Part shown: one piece after another, positions 12,699-24,794 of the stretch
Numbering within the stretch: the stretch's first letter is position 1
Layout: each line of letters starts with the position of its first letter
DNA from: Raphanus sativus
Taxonomy: Eukaryota; Streptophyta; Magnoliopsida; Brassicales; Brassicaceae
Reading direction: 5' to 3'
Assembly: GCF_000801105.2 (NCBI RefSeq)
Contig: NC_079515.1
Span: forward strand, 4,154,001-4,218,000
DNA length: 64,000 nucleotides
Program-made: the position numbers and the translations under genes
The notes under the pieces: model-generated
Seen by the model: the letters and a program-made list of their open reading frames with translations, nothing else
Told to the model about the DNA's origin: nothing
The model's database searches: none

Positions 12699-13202
12699 AT
12701 GGCAGGCCGTAAGAAGCGCATACAGAAAAAAACAGAGTAATCAAAGAAAAGAAACGACCACAAGAGCTCAAAAAAACATTGCTCCTATAGTAGAAGAGCA
12801 TGTAGAAGAGCTTTCAGAAGGGAACTTTAGTGATGATCTATCTGTTCCATCTGAGGTAAAATATTATTAATTGAATAAAATGTTACTTCTCGTTTATTGG
12901 GTTTAGTTGAATAAAGTTTCATTGGTCGTGTATTACTGTTGTGAGTAGTAATTAGGACTAAATTTTTTTTGTTGGTTTTATTTGCCTTGCAGGAATCTCA
13001 ACCATTGCCTCCATGTAATCTCTACTTCAAGAACACCGAGTTCACCAAGACGTGTAAGATTCAGAGCAAATGTTATGTGACTGACATGGTGGGTGTCATC
13101 AAAAAGCTGAAGGATGAGTTGCCCTGGTTTGAAAGGAATTCTCAGTTTAGTCATTTTTTCCACATGCCTCAAAAAGATAGAAGAGCTGAAGAAGAAGCCT
13201 AA
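12699..13202 (+). pseudogene. DUF1985-like transposon protein fragment
   Basis: A start at 12699 gives MAGRKKRIQKKTE and then an in-frame stop; the acidic stretch EEHVEELSEGNFSDDLS reads in another frame, so the first exon is broken. After an intron (GT at about 12855, AG at 12992), the second exon (12993-13202) reads ...NLYFKNTEFTKT... and ...WFERNSQFSHFFHMPQKDR, the N-terminal pattern of DUF1985 proteins carried by crucifer MULEs. It then stops, so only a small part of the usual domain is left. It is a transposon passenger gene remnant. Confidence 0.6.
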
Positions 13203-14053
13203 AACCAAGCCTTAGAAAGACTATTGGATTAAAATATTTTGATGTTTAATATTAACTCGGCATTGTAGTAAAACTTATGTAGGATGGTCTGTTTAAACCT
13301 ATGCTTTCTCTGTTTAAACTTATTATTTTGAACTTGTATGATTGTGTTGTAACAGGTTTCGACTACTAGTAATACAAGGTGTTACTAAGCCTGAAAAAAT
13401 AAATTTGTACTACTAGGTATTACTAAGAAACTATCAACATTTTCAAGTAAAACGTGTAGCACACTTTCAAATAAAACGTGTAGCATATTTTCAAATAAAA
13501 TATATAAAACATGCAGCACACGTGTAAGCACATGTGTAAAACGTGTAAGCGCACGTGTAAAATATGTAAAACATTCTCAACATATATACACTTAGTAATT
13601 CTCAAGGTTGTAGTAATACTACATTGTTCATAGTAATACATTTACAAAAATTCAACATTTATTAGTAATACCACATCTAAAACAAAACTTTCGTAGTAAA
13701 ACCAATTCATTTAGATAGTTTAAGATTGAACATAAAACATTGGTGGAAAAACATTTCAGAAAAAATGTATATTGTGTTATTCACCTCATTATGTCCTTAC
13801 CTTAAAGACATTTGTCATAGAAGTATAAGGATGGTTTCTATGGAAATAAGAAATTTTCTATGGACTTAAGAAATTTATAGATTCTAATGTCTAATTTCAT
13901 AAACAAACTTATAAATACAACCAATTTAAGTTCCATCTGTTAAAAACAAAAAATAAGACGAAAATATAAGTTTTAAAAAAAACATGCATAATACACATAG
14001 TAATGCTAAGTAGTCTCAGTAGTCCATATTACATATAGTAATGATAAATAGTC
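13203..14053. other. Transposon interior without genes
   Basis: AT-rich sequence with many repeats of 'agtaatact' and a run of 'aaaacgtgtagcacac'-like repeats (13440-13560). No coding sequence is recognised. The same 'agtaatac' words recur at 17570-17680, on the other side of the hAT, supporting one host element. Confidence 0.45.
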
Positions 14054-14363
14054 TCAATAGTCCATCTTCATCACCAGCATGTATATCAATAGCCTCTCTA
14101 TCAGATATATCGACAGAGACATCATTTTCATCATCCTCTTTTGAAAACTACACATCTTGAACTCCACATGTAGAACACTTCTACAATTTTCATGATTTAC
14201 TTGCAATAGATAACCAAAAACGTCTTCATCACTCCAGATATATGATGGTTTGTACGAATACAATACCATTAGAAAGTAACTAATCTTCACTTCCACCTTA
14301 GATTCATCTAGATTTATCTTTCTGCAAATACGCTCAACCAAACCAGAGTAAGTGACCTCTCCA

Positions 14364-17329
14364 CAGAGGCGGACCCACGTTGCAGGTGGTGGGGACCTGA
14401 ACCCACAAAAAAAAATTATTTATTAATAGCATAGAATAAAAGAAGTTGAACCCACCAATTTTTATACTTTGAACCCACTGAAAATTATTTGGACTCACGA
14501 ACAAAGCCCAACATTTTTTTTTGTTAAAAACTAAAGTCCAGCATATTTGTCGATTGATCCAATAATTATAAAAAGGAAATTTTAAAAAAAAATTGTTTGC
14601 TAAACACTAACATATTTAACCTAATTGTCTTTTCAACTTCCTTGGCTTCTCTTCTCTTCTCCAAAACCAACGTGCTTCTAATTTCTATGTAAGTTCAGAT
14701 TTTATAATAAAGCTTTTATGTTATTGTCTCTTAATAACTTTATATCAATTATGTATGTTTTCAACAATTTAATTTAAGTAATTGTAAATTTTTAATAAAC
14801 TTAACTGAATTTTTTTCCTGATCTTTAGTCTAGATGATAAAATAATAGTTGTCTGTCGTTTTTGTTTTGTTTCTATGTATTTTATCAGGTTTTTAATAAT
14901 ATATTTTATATTTTTTCAGCAGAATCAATGGAAAAGTTTCTGAATTTAAAAAGAAAGGAACCATCCCCATCTTGTGATTTAGATGATTTACCATGGGATC
15001 CTGCTGATCGGATAAAAATATCTGAATACCCTTCAAATCAAAGAGATGAGGTAATTCGTAGATATTTGATTAGAGGTCTTTGTCAACCTCGTGGTCATAT
15101 CTTTAAACAGAAAATGATATCAGGCGTAATGAGGCGATTTAATACTGCTTGGTTTGATCAGTATAAGAACTGGTTAGAATATAGTGTTAAGAAAGACGCT
15201 GCGTATTGTCTATGTTGTTACTTGTTTAGAGATATTAATGGAAAAGGTGGAAAAACTGATGCATGGATTAACGAAGGTTTTTCTAGCTGAAATAAGTTCA
15301 GTAGGCTTGCAGAACATGTGGGACAGGTTAATAGCTTTCATAATAATGCAGTTATGAAATGTGAAAACTTGATGAGACAAGGTCAGTCTATTAAGCATGC
15401 TTTGCATAAGCAGGATGATATTACTAAGAATGAGTATCGGATTCGGTTAAATGCTTCATTTGATGTTTCCAGATTTTTGTTGCGACAAGGTCTTCCTTTT
15501 CGTGGTCATAATGAGTCAGAAACATCTGCTAATAAAGGAAACTTTATGGAGCTTCTGAAATACACTTCTGAACAAAATGAAGCTGTGAATAAAGTTGTCT
15601 TACAAAATGCTCCAGGAAATAATCAGATGGTATCTTCAAAGATTCAGAAAGATATGCGCATTGCTTTGCAGAAGAGGTAATCAAATCTATTATTGAAGAA
15701 ATTGATCATGACGTTTTTGGTTTGCTGGTTGATGAATCTGCTGACGTTTCTGATAAAGAACAAATGGCAGTAGTATTTCGGTTTGTTGATAAAAGTGGGA
15801 TTGTCAAAGAAAGATTCATTAGCATTATACATGTGGCTGAGACATCTTCAGCATATCTGAAATCTGCTATTGATTCTTTGTTTGCTAAGCTTGGGTTGAG
15901 CATGAAAAAGTTGAGAGGACAAGGTTACGATGGCGCAAGTAATATGAAAGGTGAATATAATGGATTAAGGTCACTGATTTTACGGGAGAACACCTCAGCT
16001 TATTATGTCCATTGTTTTGCTCATCAACTTCAATTGGTTGTTGTGGCTATTGCAAAAAAGAATTTTGAGGTCGGAGGATTCTTTGATATGATTTCTCTAT
16101 TGTTGAATGTGGTTGGAGCTTTGTGTAAGAGAAAGTATCAGATTCGAGAAGATCACAGAAAAATGATTGAGGAATATATTCTTGATGGTAAAATCAACAC
16201 AGGAAAAGGGTTGAATCAAGAGGTTGCTATTCAGAGACCAGGGCAGACACGTTGGGGTTCTCACTACAGAACTTCGTTGCGTTTGATTGAGTTATTTTCT
16301 TCCATCATCAATGTGCTTAAACATATTGAGAATGAGGGCTTGGACGACTCAAAAAGAAGACAAGCATATGGTCTTCTTGTATACATCCAGGATTTTGATT
16401 TTGTGTTTTATCTGCAAATGATGGTTCATCTTTTAGGACTTACAGATAGCTTATCCAAAGATTTGCAACAAAGGGATCAAGACATTTTGAATGCTATGTC
16501 ATTGATGAAATCAACAAAGAGACAACTTCAAGATTTTAGAGATAATGGATGGCCTTCTTTGATGGATAAGGTCTTCTCTTTTTGTGAGAAGTATGAGATT
16601 GAGAAGGTTGATATGGAAGATGAATTTATTCACCCAAAGAGACCAAGAAAAAAAACAGGAATACAAAACATGCATCACTACAAAGTCAATTGTTTATATG
16701 CTGTTTTGGATTTGCAGCTTCAAGAATTTAATGATCGCTTTACTGAGGCAAACACTGAGTTGCTTACTTGTGTTGCTTCTTTATCTCCTATTGGTTCATT
16801 TTCTGAGTTTGACCTTTCGAAGCTGATGAACTTAGCCAAGTTATATCCTGACGACTTTAGTCCTACAGAGTGCATATCTCTTGAGCAGCAGTTGTCTATC
16901 TACATCGACAATGTTCGACATGATGATAGATTTAGTCATTTGAAGAGTCTAGGAGACCTTGCTCGTATGGTGGTGGATACACGGAAACATCTATCACTTC
17001 TTTTGGTTTATAGGCTTTTGAAGTTAGCTTTGATTTTGCCAGTCGCAACTGTAACTGTTGAAAGATGTTTTTCAGCAATGAAGATTGTGAAGACAGATCG
17101 ACGAAATCGGATTGGGGATGAGTTTCTTAATGATTGTTTAGTTTGTTATATTGAGAAAGATGTATTTGAGACTGTTACTAATGAAACAGCGATGAAGAAA
17201 TTTCAGGATATGAAAGATCGTAGGATGCTTTTGTAGAATGATACTTTTTTAGAATGATTTATAAGATTTTTTTTTGTTAATTTTGGTTTGGTTTGAACCC
17301 ATAAAAAAAAAATCCTGGGTTCGCCCCTG
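14364..17329 (+). mobile_element. hAT transposon with TIRs and 8-bp target duplication
   Basis: The left terminus reads CAGAGGCGGACCCA and the reverse complement of the right terminus reads CAGGGGCGAACCCA, a classic plant hAT inverted repeat. The flanking octamers are cctctcca (14356-14363) and ctcctcca (17330-17337), an imperfect 8-bp duplication. The element is 2966 bp and contains one transposase-like gene (14928-17236). Confidence 0.88.
14928..17236 (+). pseudogene. hAT (ZMYM/TTF zinc-finger type) transposase, broken
   Basis: The reading starts MEKFLNLKRKEPSP (just after a possible intron acceptor) and shows a TTF-type zinc-finger region with the CLCCYLFR motif. A DUF4371/RNase H-like core follows (GLLVDESADVSDKEQ, GQGYDGASNMKGEYNG, HCFAHQLQLV), then a C-terminal hAT dimerisation region (LPVATVTVERCFSAMKIVKTDRRNRIGDEFL). 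Two lesions break it: a TGA at 15288-15290 where the family expects Trp (FSxWNKFSRL), and a frameshift near 15660-15670 (IALQKR-stop against AEEVIKSIIEEIDHD). The last 504 codons are still open. It looks recently inactivated and would need an autonomous relative to move. Confidence 0.88.
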
Positions 17330-18338
17330 CTCCTCCACTGATTTCTTCAAGACTATGGTGTGAATTTTATCTCCTCCTTCATCATCTTCCGAGATCCATT
17401 TTATTTCAGCATCATCCTTCATATAATATCCCCCATAATCAAAACAAATGATTGTGCAATGCGGATTCTGCATTTTTTCTGAAATAAAATAGAAATATAA
17501 TTATTAAAAAGCTTAAAATTAATTCTGACACGTATTATCATATCTTATTAATACTCATTCCTTTCAGTACTATACATAATAATACCAGTAGTACTAGTCG
17601 AACTTGTAAACATAGTAATATTAGTAATACCTGTTAAACCATTTTGTCTTAGTAAATTTAATTATCTTAGTAGTACCCAGAATCTATTCTTCAACTAACT
17701 AATCATCTTTTAAGGACGAAATTGTTAGGATGTTACATTACCCATAATCATCTTAATGAAATTACACACAAAAATTCATCAAAACATACATAAAATATAC
17801 CAAAAATCCAAAGACCTAGTTTTCAAAATCGTTTTTAATCTCACAAATTTTCATCGGATCTTCTTGTTCTTACACTAGACAAGATATACAGTTGATATTT
17901 CTGCGAAAATTTCTTCAAAAACGGACATAAAATGTACCAGAAATCCATAAAAATTGTTTTAAAAATTATTTTAAATCTCTCAAATTTTCATCAAAATCTT
18001 ACAGTGCTAACGTTACCCATCATATACACGTTATTTAAATGTAATTTCACAAAAAAATCATCGAAAACGAACCAGAATTACCTGTTTTGGAGCTTCAAAA
18101 ATCGTTAATGGAGGAGAAGAGAGTACGATGAAGAAGGAGACATGTGGGTCACAAAAAATCTGATTGGTTAAGGTTTATTTGTGGGCCATGTAGATAGTTG
18201 AATTATGGTTGATTTAATTAATTGGAGAATAAAGGAGAATAAATGAAAGGATAGTTAGGTAATTGCAAGGAAAAAAAAGAGATACAAGGTTAGTGAAAAA
18301 ATTTTTGAGAGGGTACGGAGTATATTGAGTTATTCTCC

Positions 18339-18780
18339 TTTAGCACATGATTATGAAACATTTGATTGGGGCCTCCACTTTGTGGGGCCCCTGGTTAACA
18401 ATTTTTTTTTTACTTTTTTTTTTCAAAAATTATTGGTTTCTATATTTATTTATATATATAAATTTCTATGTATATTCATATATTTATATATAATTCAAAT
18501 GTAAAATAAAAAGTAACATGGACTTTTATTATGCATAAATTTAATAGAAAATATTAGATTTTGGGTTATTATAATTTAAAATGATTAAAACTACAATAAA
18601 AATATATTACTATTATGGTAACTGAAACCAATAACTTTTTATTTAAATAAAATATATAATTCAAATAAAATTTTCACTATAAAAAAATTATTATCAATTT
18701 TAAATTTAAAAAAAATAAATTTTTATTTATTTTTGAATAGGGCCCCCAAATAGATTTTAAATCTCAGGACCGGCTCTGTG
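18339..18780. mobile_element. hAT-type MITE remnant
   Basis: An AT-rich core is bracketed by 'ggggcctccactttgtgggg' at about 18370 and by 'agggcccccaaatag...ctcaggaccggctctgtg' at about 18739-18780. The right edge in reverse complement, cacagagccggtcctgag, resembles the CAGAGCCGGCCCTGA terminus of plant hAT MITEs. The left terminus is incomplete. Confidence 0.5.
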
Positions 18781-20533
18781 TTCACACTTTTGTGGTCTTA
18801 CATTTTTGTGGATATACGTTTCAGTTTCTTATATATTATGGATTATTTCCGATCGTTTGATGATTCTCATTGATATGAAAAATACTCATCTTCCATCGTC
18901 TAGACTTTTCTTAAAATGCATTGGAGAATTACAACTCCTGTCACGCCATCAAACATATATCATATCAAAAACTTATTATAACACATTGTTAAATTAGAAT
19001 TTCAGTTTAGAACCAATTGGTGATATCTTGAGTGATTTATCTATCGCATATATTATTAAGAAAAAAAATTAACTGTCGGTGTGAGAAAGTTTATATATTA
19101 GCTTATTCGAAATAATAATTTTTAAAATATTTGAACAAAGATTGATAGACCAATTTTAGATCAGATTGATAAGAATCGGGATGAAATGTATAGATCTGAC
19201 TATAATATCATATCTAGTTAGATGAATTTTTAACCTAAGACTAATTGTAACAGATGGATTATCCTATCTATCTTATGTATTAAGATCTATTTTAATTATC
19301 AATGTGAGAGACTATATTTCTAATATATTTCATGATCCGATCCATGCGTTAAGTTTGTTTGGTTATAGCAAAACTACACGTCACAACGCAACAATCTATA
19401 CAACGACCCTCACTAATTTCAACCCTTGTTCGAAAACGCGGCCGCCTGGCTGCGTAATCGTCCGAGTACACGTGAAACGTATGCTGGCCGAGGCGAGTTG
19501 AGCCAATTCGGTTGTGTTCTACGCCGTACCGAGTTATGTCCGCCAGAGACCGTGTTTTTAAGTTATGCGGCCGTGGAAGTTGAAAATCGTCCGGAATAAA
19601 AATCGGCCATATTGGTTAAAGAGATGTTACTTATGCAGAGGAAACAGAGACGTGGCCTTCTCGAATCACCATAAAAAATCAAAGATCGAAACTTGATGAT
19701 ATAGTTCAAGAAAGTACAAACTTTACCTTCTTGTTATCAGTCAAAAGAGACATGATCAACTTCATCTCTTTTAAAATCCCATTGTAGTCAATAGACATCG
19801 TAATTAAATATTTTCACTGAAGTACTCGATCTCTTTTTGATTCACAAAACGCATGTTCCCTATATATGATTCAATCAGGTAACAAGTATTACGAAACTTC
19901 AGATCCACCGAAGTCGAGAACAGACAAAAATGGAATAAGGAGGCACAGAGAAGAAGTAAGAAAGTGGCGTGAGTATTTTTCCTATTTTTTAGGGTTTTAT
20001 TTATGTTACAAGACTCTTGTGGGCTTGATATTTTTTTAAGAGTCCAATTTAGCTCGGTTCATAGGCTTATTATAACATATTTTTGTGATTATTCACAAAT
20101 CTATGAATCTCAATATCAACGGTGTTTTATACATAAAGATATATTATACATATTTTTTGTATTAAAAGTATAGATGAATTATTATGGATAAAACGTATAA
20201 ATACAAAAAATACGTATAAAATACGTATATAATACAAAAAATTTCTCCCCGCGTACTCCCCGATTTTTTCCCGCTTTTTCAATAAATCGCTAGGCCCGGG
20301 TGAACCGCACGCGTAGCGCCTAGCGAGTTTCCGAACATGGATTTCAACTAGTTAACAGTTCTTTACAATAAGTAATTTAAGTCCGAAAAGGAATTGGATA
20401 AATCAGAGATCATAATTTTTGGGTTATAAACTCACACACACGCATCTATAAATAATTAAATACTAACAAGGGATGGTGTTAGTGATGTAAAGGGAAGAAT
20501 TCAATCACTTCATTATGGTTAAATTTAACTATA
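18781..20533. other. Gene-free spacer with a GC-rich transposon remnant and methyltransferase-unit debris
   Basis: No gene is recognised. A GC-rich patch (19430-19620) and a second one (20245-20330, with cgctaggcccgggtgaaccg) look like ends of an old DNA transposon. At 20345-20480 the text matches the upstream flank of copies A and C (ggttataaactcacacacac). At 20490-20530 it matches part of methyltransferase intron 2 (gaagaattcaatcacttcat), so this is debris of a further, mostly deleted unit cut by the next Helitron. Confidence 0.5.
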
Positions 20534-22153
20534 ACTAGATCATGATCCGCGCGACCGCGCAGATTTTATCTTTTTATTTTTAACATATAACATATATTCT
20601 ATAATAGTTGATACAATTTGGAATTTGTCATTTTCATATAATGTGGTTTTATATAATTTTGAGTTTGTCTAAAACATATTGTTTAAGAACAATGTTAAAA
20701 CTGTTTTTCCTATTAATAATTTTTCCTTGGTGTATTAGAGATATAGAGTGAAACCTCTATAAATTAATAATATTGGGACTATACCAGAACTATATTTTTA
20801 ATTAATTTATAGAGATTATTAATTTATCGAGATACTAATTGAACCAAAAACTCAATTTGAGACTATGAAATTATACTAATTTATAGAGATATTAATTTAT
20901 AGATTATTAATTTAAAGATGTTATATTGTAACTGTATAGTGAAAACACTAATATAATATCAACCAATACGATTTGGTTTTGACATTGTACTTTTTGGGAT
21001 TTTTTTCTAAAAGTTTTGTGAATGTCCAATGATGAATACGAAGACAAGTACTTGTACACACATTTTAGTGGGAGAAAATGAATATTTTCTAACCTATTAA
21101 GTCAGATATAATAAATACAAAATCTCTTGACATCGAGATTTTATGTATAGTAGAATAAACTTGGAGAAGAGGGTTTTCCATATTCATGATTTTTCAAATC
21201 TGACAATTTGATTGTGAATATTTGATTGTAACCGAGATTTTAGGCATAGTAGACTCAATTTGGTGAAGAGGTTTTCTAATAATCGTTTTTTTTTAAGTAT
21301 AAATTGATGTTTCTGTTATTTAAGTAAGAATATACGTTAGTATATTCTATTTAGTGTATATTCAAAGCAAACCTCGATTATTTGAACATCTAAGAAAATG
21401 TGTTCTGATATCTTTATTATTGAGTTTCAAAAGTTTTGTATCAAGCTATTTAAAATTTTAAGATTCATTAGTATTTGATTCCAAATAATTGTTTTTTAAT
21501 TAAAAGGGGTTTTGTGTTTAAGATAATTATAGTTTAATGATGGGAGTAAACGTGTTCTTAAGTTATTTGGTTAATTGAATCAATTGTTTATGAAATAACC
21601 AGACCAAAAAAGTCAAAATTGTATAACGACTGGCTAAGGATTCATGTAAAAAAAAGGATTCATGTAATATTTGTATCTTTTTGTCAACCTACTCAGTTTA
21701 AGTTTGTACAAGTTGATGAAAAAAAAGGATTAGCGTAATATTTGTATTTTTTTGTCACCTACTCGTGTAATATTTATATTTTTAATAACATGTGTAATAT
21801 TTATTTTTGTTTCTATCTATTTATATTTTTATTTTTAAGAACTTAGACTCGTGTTATATTTATATTGGAGACATTTATTGTATTCATTTGACTATAATAA
21901 AGGAGAGGGATTATTATATTTTTACTATGATATAATATATATATGATAATGTGAGTATACTCTAACGAAAAGAACATATATTTTGTTTAATAGATGCATA
22001 GACATAGATCTTATAGTGGAGTTAAATGATAGATAGTTGATATTAAACTCTTTAAGGAAATATTTAAATGAAAGGTTAGACTAAGAACAATAATGTGATG
22101 TCTAATTTAAAAATCCACCTAGAAGAAGTTATAATGTTTCTGTTTTAATAAGA
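20534..22153 (-). mobile_element. Helitron 1 (non-autonomous)
   Basis: On the minus strand the element ends with a GC-rich palindrome followed by ...CTAG (plus strand ctagatcatgatccgcgcga at 20534). It begins with TCTTATTAAAACAGAAAC (plus strand ends ...tttctgttttaataaga at 22153). No Rep/helicase coding sequence is visible. It is followed after two bases (ta) by another Helitron 3' end. Confidence 0.65.
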
Positions 22154-22155
22154 TA

Positions 22156-23835
22156 CTAGATTTTGACCCGTCCTTGAAAGGGCGGGTATTATTTTGACTT
22201 TTATGAAATATATTATTTGTTTGTATTTAATGTATTTATCTTAGTAAAATCTTCTTTATAATAAGTTCGACATATATAGTCTCTCTGGTAAACTATGTGT
22301 TTTTGGCTTTGTTTTATTCTCTTTCTAATAAATATATTTATTTAGCTTGTTGTTAAAATAAATAATTTTTGAACGCAAATGTATAATACTTTTATATTGA
22401 TATTTTGTTTAAACAATGTGACATATTTTTATATTAATTAAATATTTACATTGTAATTTAATTTTTTATACAAATAAACATATTTGTGTAGTTTGTTGTT
22501 AAAAAAATGATTTTGAATGCAAATGTACAGTACTTTTATATTGATTTTTTGTTATGTGCAGCCATTATTTTTTGTTCAAATATAAATCATTTTCAAATAC
22601 TTTCGTTATTTGAATATTTTTAGTTTCCTATACATCAGAACAAAATTCATACAGACCCGGGGGATTCAATTTGAAACTCACACATAAATTTATATCCAAG
22701 CATGGCCTAATATCAAAACCAAAAAAATCTATACTTGAAAAAATTGACCAGTACCTAAATGGGTACCCAAATATTTATTTCTAACGGATTCCGTAAACAA
22801 ATAATAAATATTTTATGTGTTTGGTTAAATTAAGTGAAATATATTTTATTCAGTAATATTTGTAAAATATTAATAATGATCAATTCATGAATATCGATTT
22901 GTTTCAATAAGTTTTGGAATTGTAATTAATGAATTTAAATTGATTTGAAATGCAGTGGTAGAATTTGTAAATAAAAAACTACAAAAAGGAAGTACTTAAA
23001 AAGAAATATCAAATCCCAAAAAATATATACCCGAAAGAAACGGCCGTACCTAAATGGATACATGAATGTATATGCCTAACTGATTTTGTAAACAAATAGA
23101 AAATATTTTTATGTGTTTGGCTAAATGAAGTTAAATATATTTTTTATTTACTAATATTTTTACAATATTAATAATGATCAATATATGAATATCGATTTGT
23201 TTAGATAATTTTTGAAATTTTAATTAATTAATTTTAAATGCAATGGTAGAATCTATAAATAAAAAAAACACAAAAGGAAGTACTAAAAAGAAATTTCAAA
23301 ACCAAAAAATCTATATCCGAAAGAAACGACTCGTACCTGAATGGGTATCCGGATATTTATGCCTAACTGATTTTGTAAAAAAATAAAAACATATATATTT
23401 TTATGTGTTTGTCTAAAATAAGTGAAATATTTTTTAATAGTAATTTTACATATTAATAATGATCAATATATGGAGACATTAATTTGTTTAAATAAGTTTG
23501 GAATTATAATTAATTAGTTAAATTTATTTTAAATGTAGTGGTAAAATCTGAAAATAAAAAAATTACAAAAAGGAAATACCTAATTTTTTATAAATGCAAT
23601 GACTAAATGTGTAAATAAAAGGAAGTAAATATACTGCTATCCATGTTTCCAAATAATTCTCATTTAATATTGTTATCCACGTTTTCAAATAAACCTCCTT
23701 TATAAACTGCAATTCATGTTTCCAAACAATTCTCATTTAATATTGTTATCCATGTTTCCAAACAAACCTCCTTTTTAAACTGCAATTCATGTTTCCAAAC
23801 ACTCTAATTTTGTACTTCAACTTTAATAATATAGA
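22156..23835 (-). mobile_element. Helitron 2 with ~300-bp internal tandem repeats
   Basis: The minus-strand 3' terminus carries a stem (ACCCGTCC with GGGCGGGT, one G-U pair) and CTAG (plus strand starts ctagattttgacccgtcc at 22156). The 5' terminus is TCTATATTATTAAAG (plus strand ends ...ctttaataatataga at 23835). The interior has three degenerate repeats of about 300 bp (22690-23600) marked by gaaagaaacg and attaataatgatcaat. The right part is the source-like match of the truncated copy at 334-1208. No coding sequence. Confidence 0.75.
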
Positions 23836-24516
23836 CTAGATTTTTACCCGCGCTTTTGAAGCGCGGAATATTTTACGATGAAAAATTTCACTAATAATTT
23901 AACAAATATTTTGGTAAATTTTAAAGAGTGTGTATTTAAAATATTTTTGCATTTAAATCAGTATTTTTAAATTCAACCCGATTGTGATTATACCGGTTAA
24001 TCCGGAGATCTGACAATTCAATTTATGTTTTTAAAATATTCATATTAAAAATCACTAAAATCCGAGACTAACCGATTGAACTGATGGATGACCGATATGT
24101 AATCTATTTTGATTTAAATTGTAATAACTTCTATAATCGAAATTTTAAAGTTCACTATTTTGCAATTTATGATAGTGAACTTTAAAATTATGACGTTTCT
24201 ACAAAATTTTAAAGAGAAAATGATAGATATAAAATAACTAAGATTAATTATTGTATTATTTGGAAACATTGATAGTAGTATAAAAATATATTGTTTGGAA
24301 ACATTGATAGTAGTATAAAGAAATAAATATATTGTTTGGAAACATTGATAGTAGTATAAAGAAATAAGTATATTATTTGGAAACATGGATAGTAGTATAA
24401 AGAAAGGAACATAAATGATTTAATGTATGTTTAATTATAAAGTATAAATGTGTATTTAATTTAAAAACTTATAAAATAAATGTTAGGTCCAACAGAATGT
24501 TTCTGTTTTAATAAGA
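23836..24516 (-). mobile_element. Helitron 3 (681 bp) with a perfect terminal hairpin
   Basis: The plus strand starts ctagatttttacccgcgctt. The 8-bp stem CCGCGCTT / AAGCGCGG with a 3-base loop sits a few bases from the CTAG terminus. The other end is ...tttctgttttaataaga, the same 5' terminus as Helitron 1. The matching place before copy A (after 1208) has no such element, so that is an empty site. Inside, 24250-24405 has about four ~45-bp tandem repeats (tttggaaacattgatagtag). Confidence 0.8.
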
Positions 24517-24794
24517 TAGATATGAAGTGATTGAATTACAATAATTAATACCACAATCTTTTAGTGACTACCACATCATTTTTTATCTAATGATAAGTAT
24601 CTTTTAGTGACACTGATTAATCACAAGGGAAAGGCTTGGCTACACATGGCGTGTTTCATGTTTTTTTTTGTTAGTGTATATGCTAGTTGATTAAATTCCA
24701 TCTCTCTATAAATTGAAGTGCGAGTTGCCAGTTTCAACACACATCTTCTAATAATTCTCATTTAATCTTATCGTTAGTAAATACGATTAGAAAA

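Larger units (their letters stand above)
14054..17473 (-). pseudogene. MuDR-type transposase N-terminal exon split by a hAT insertion
   Basis: On the minus strand, from 17473 the reading is MQNPHCTIICFDYGGYYMKDD... to ...HTIVLKKSVEE. The hAT element then interrupts. From 14355 down it resumes with ...GLVERICRKINLDESKVEVKISY... to ...SVLHVE. Together this matches the start of MuDR-family proteins of plant MULEs (ICFDYGGxW, CRKINxDESKVxxKISY). The rest of the transposase, including the DDE domain and zinc knuckle, is missing. The 8-bp target duplication of the hAT lies exactly between the two halves. Confidence 0.65.
11752..18338. mobile_element. Decayed MULE-type DNA transposon with a nested hAT
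   Basis: The two edges are imperfect inverted repeats: ggagtttaactccaaatacc at 11752, and at 18338 in reverse complement ggagaataactcaatatact. Both continue into similar 'taccc...aaaaat' text. Inside are a DUF1985-like exon (12993-13202, plus strand) and a MuDR-type N-terminal exon (minus strand), a pairing known from Ulp1-carrying (Kaonashi-type) MULEs. No SWIM zinc finger or Ulp1 domain was found. Without the nested hAT the element would be about 3.6 kb. A clean 9-bp target duplication was not found. Confidence 0.6.
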
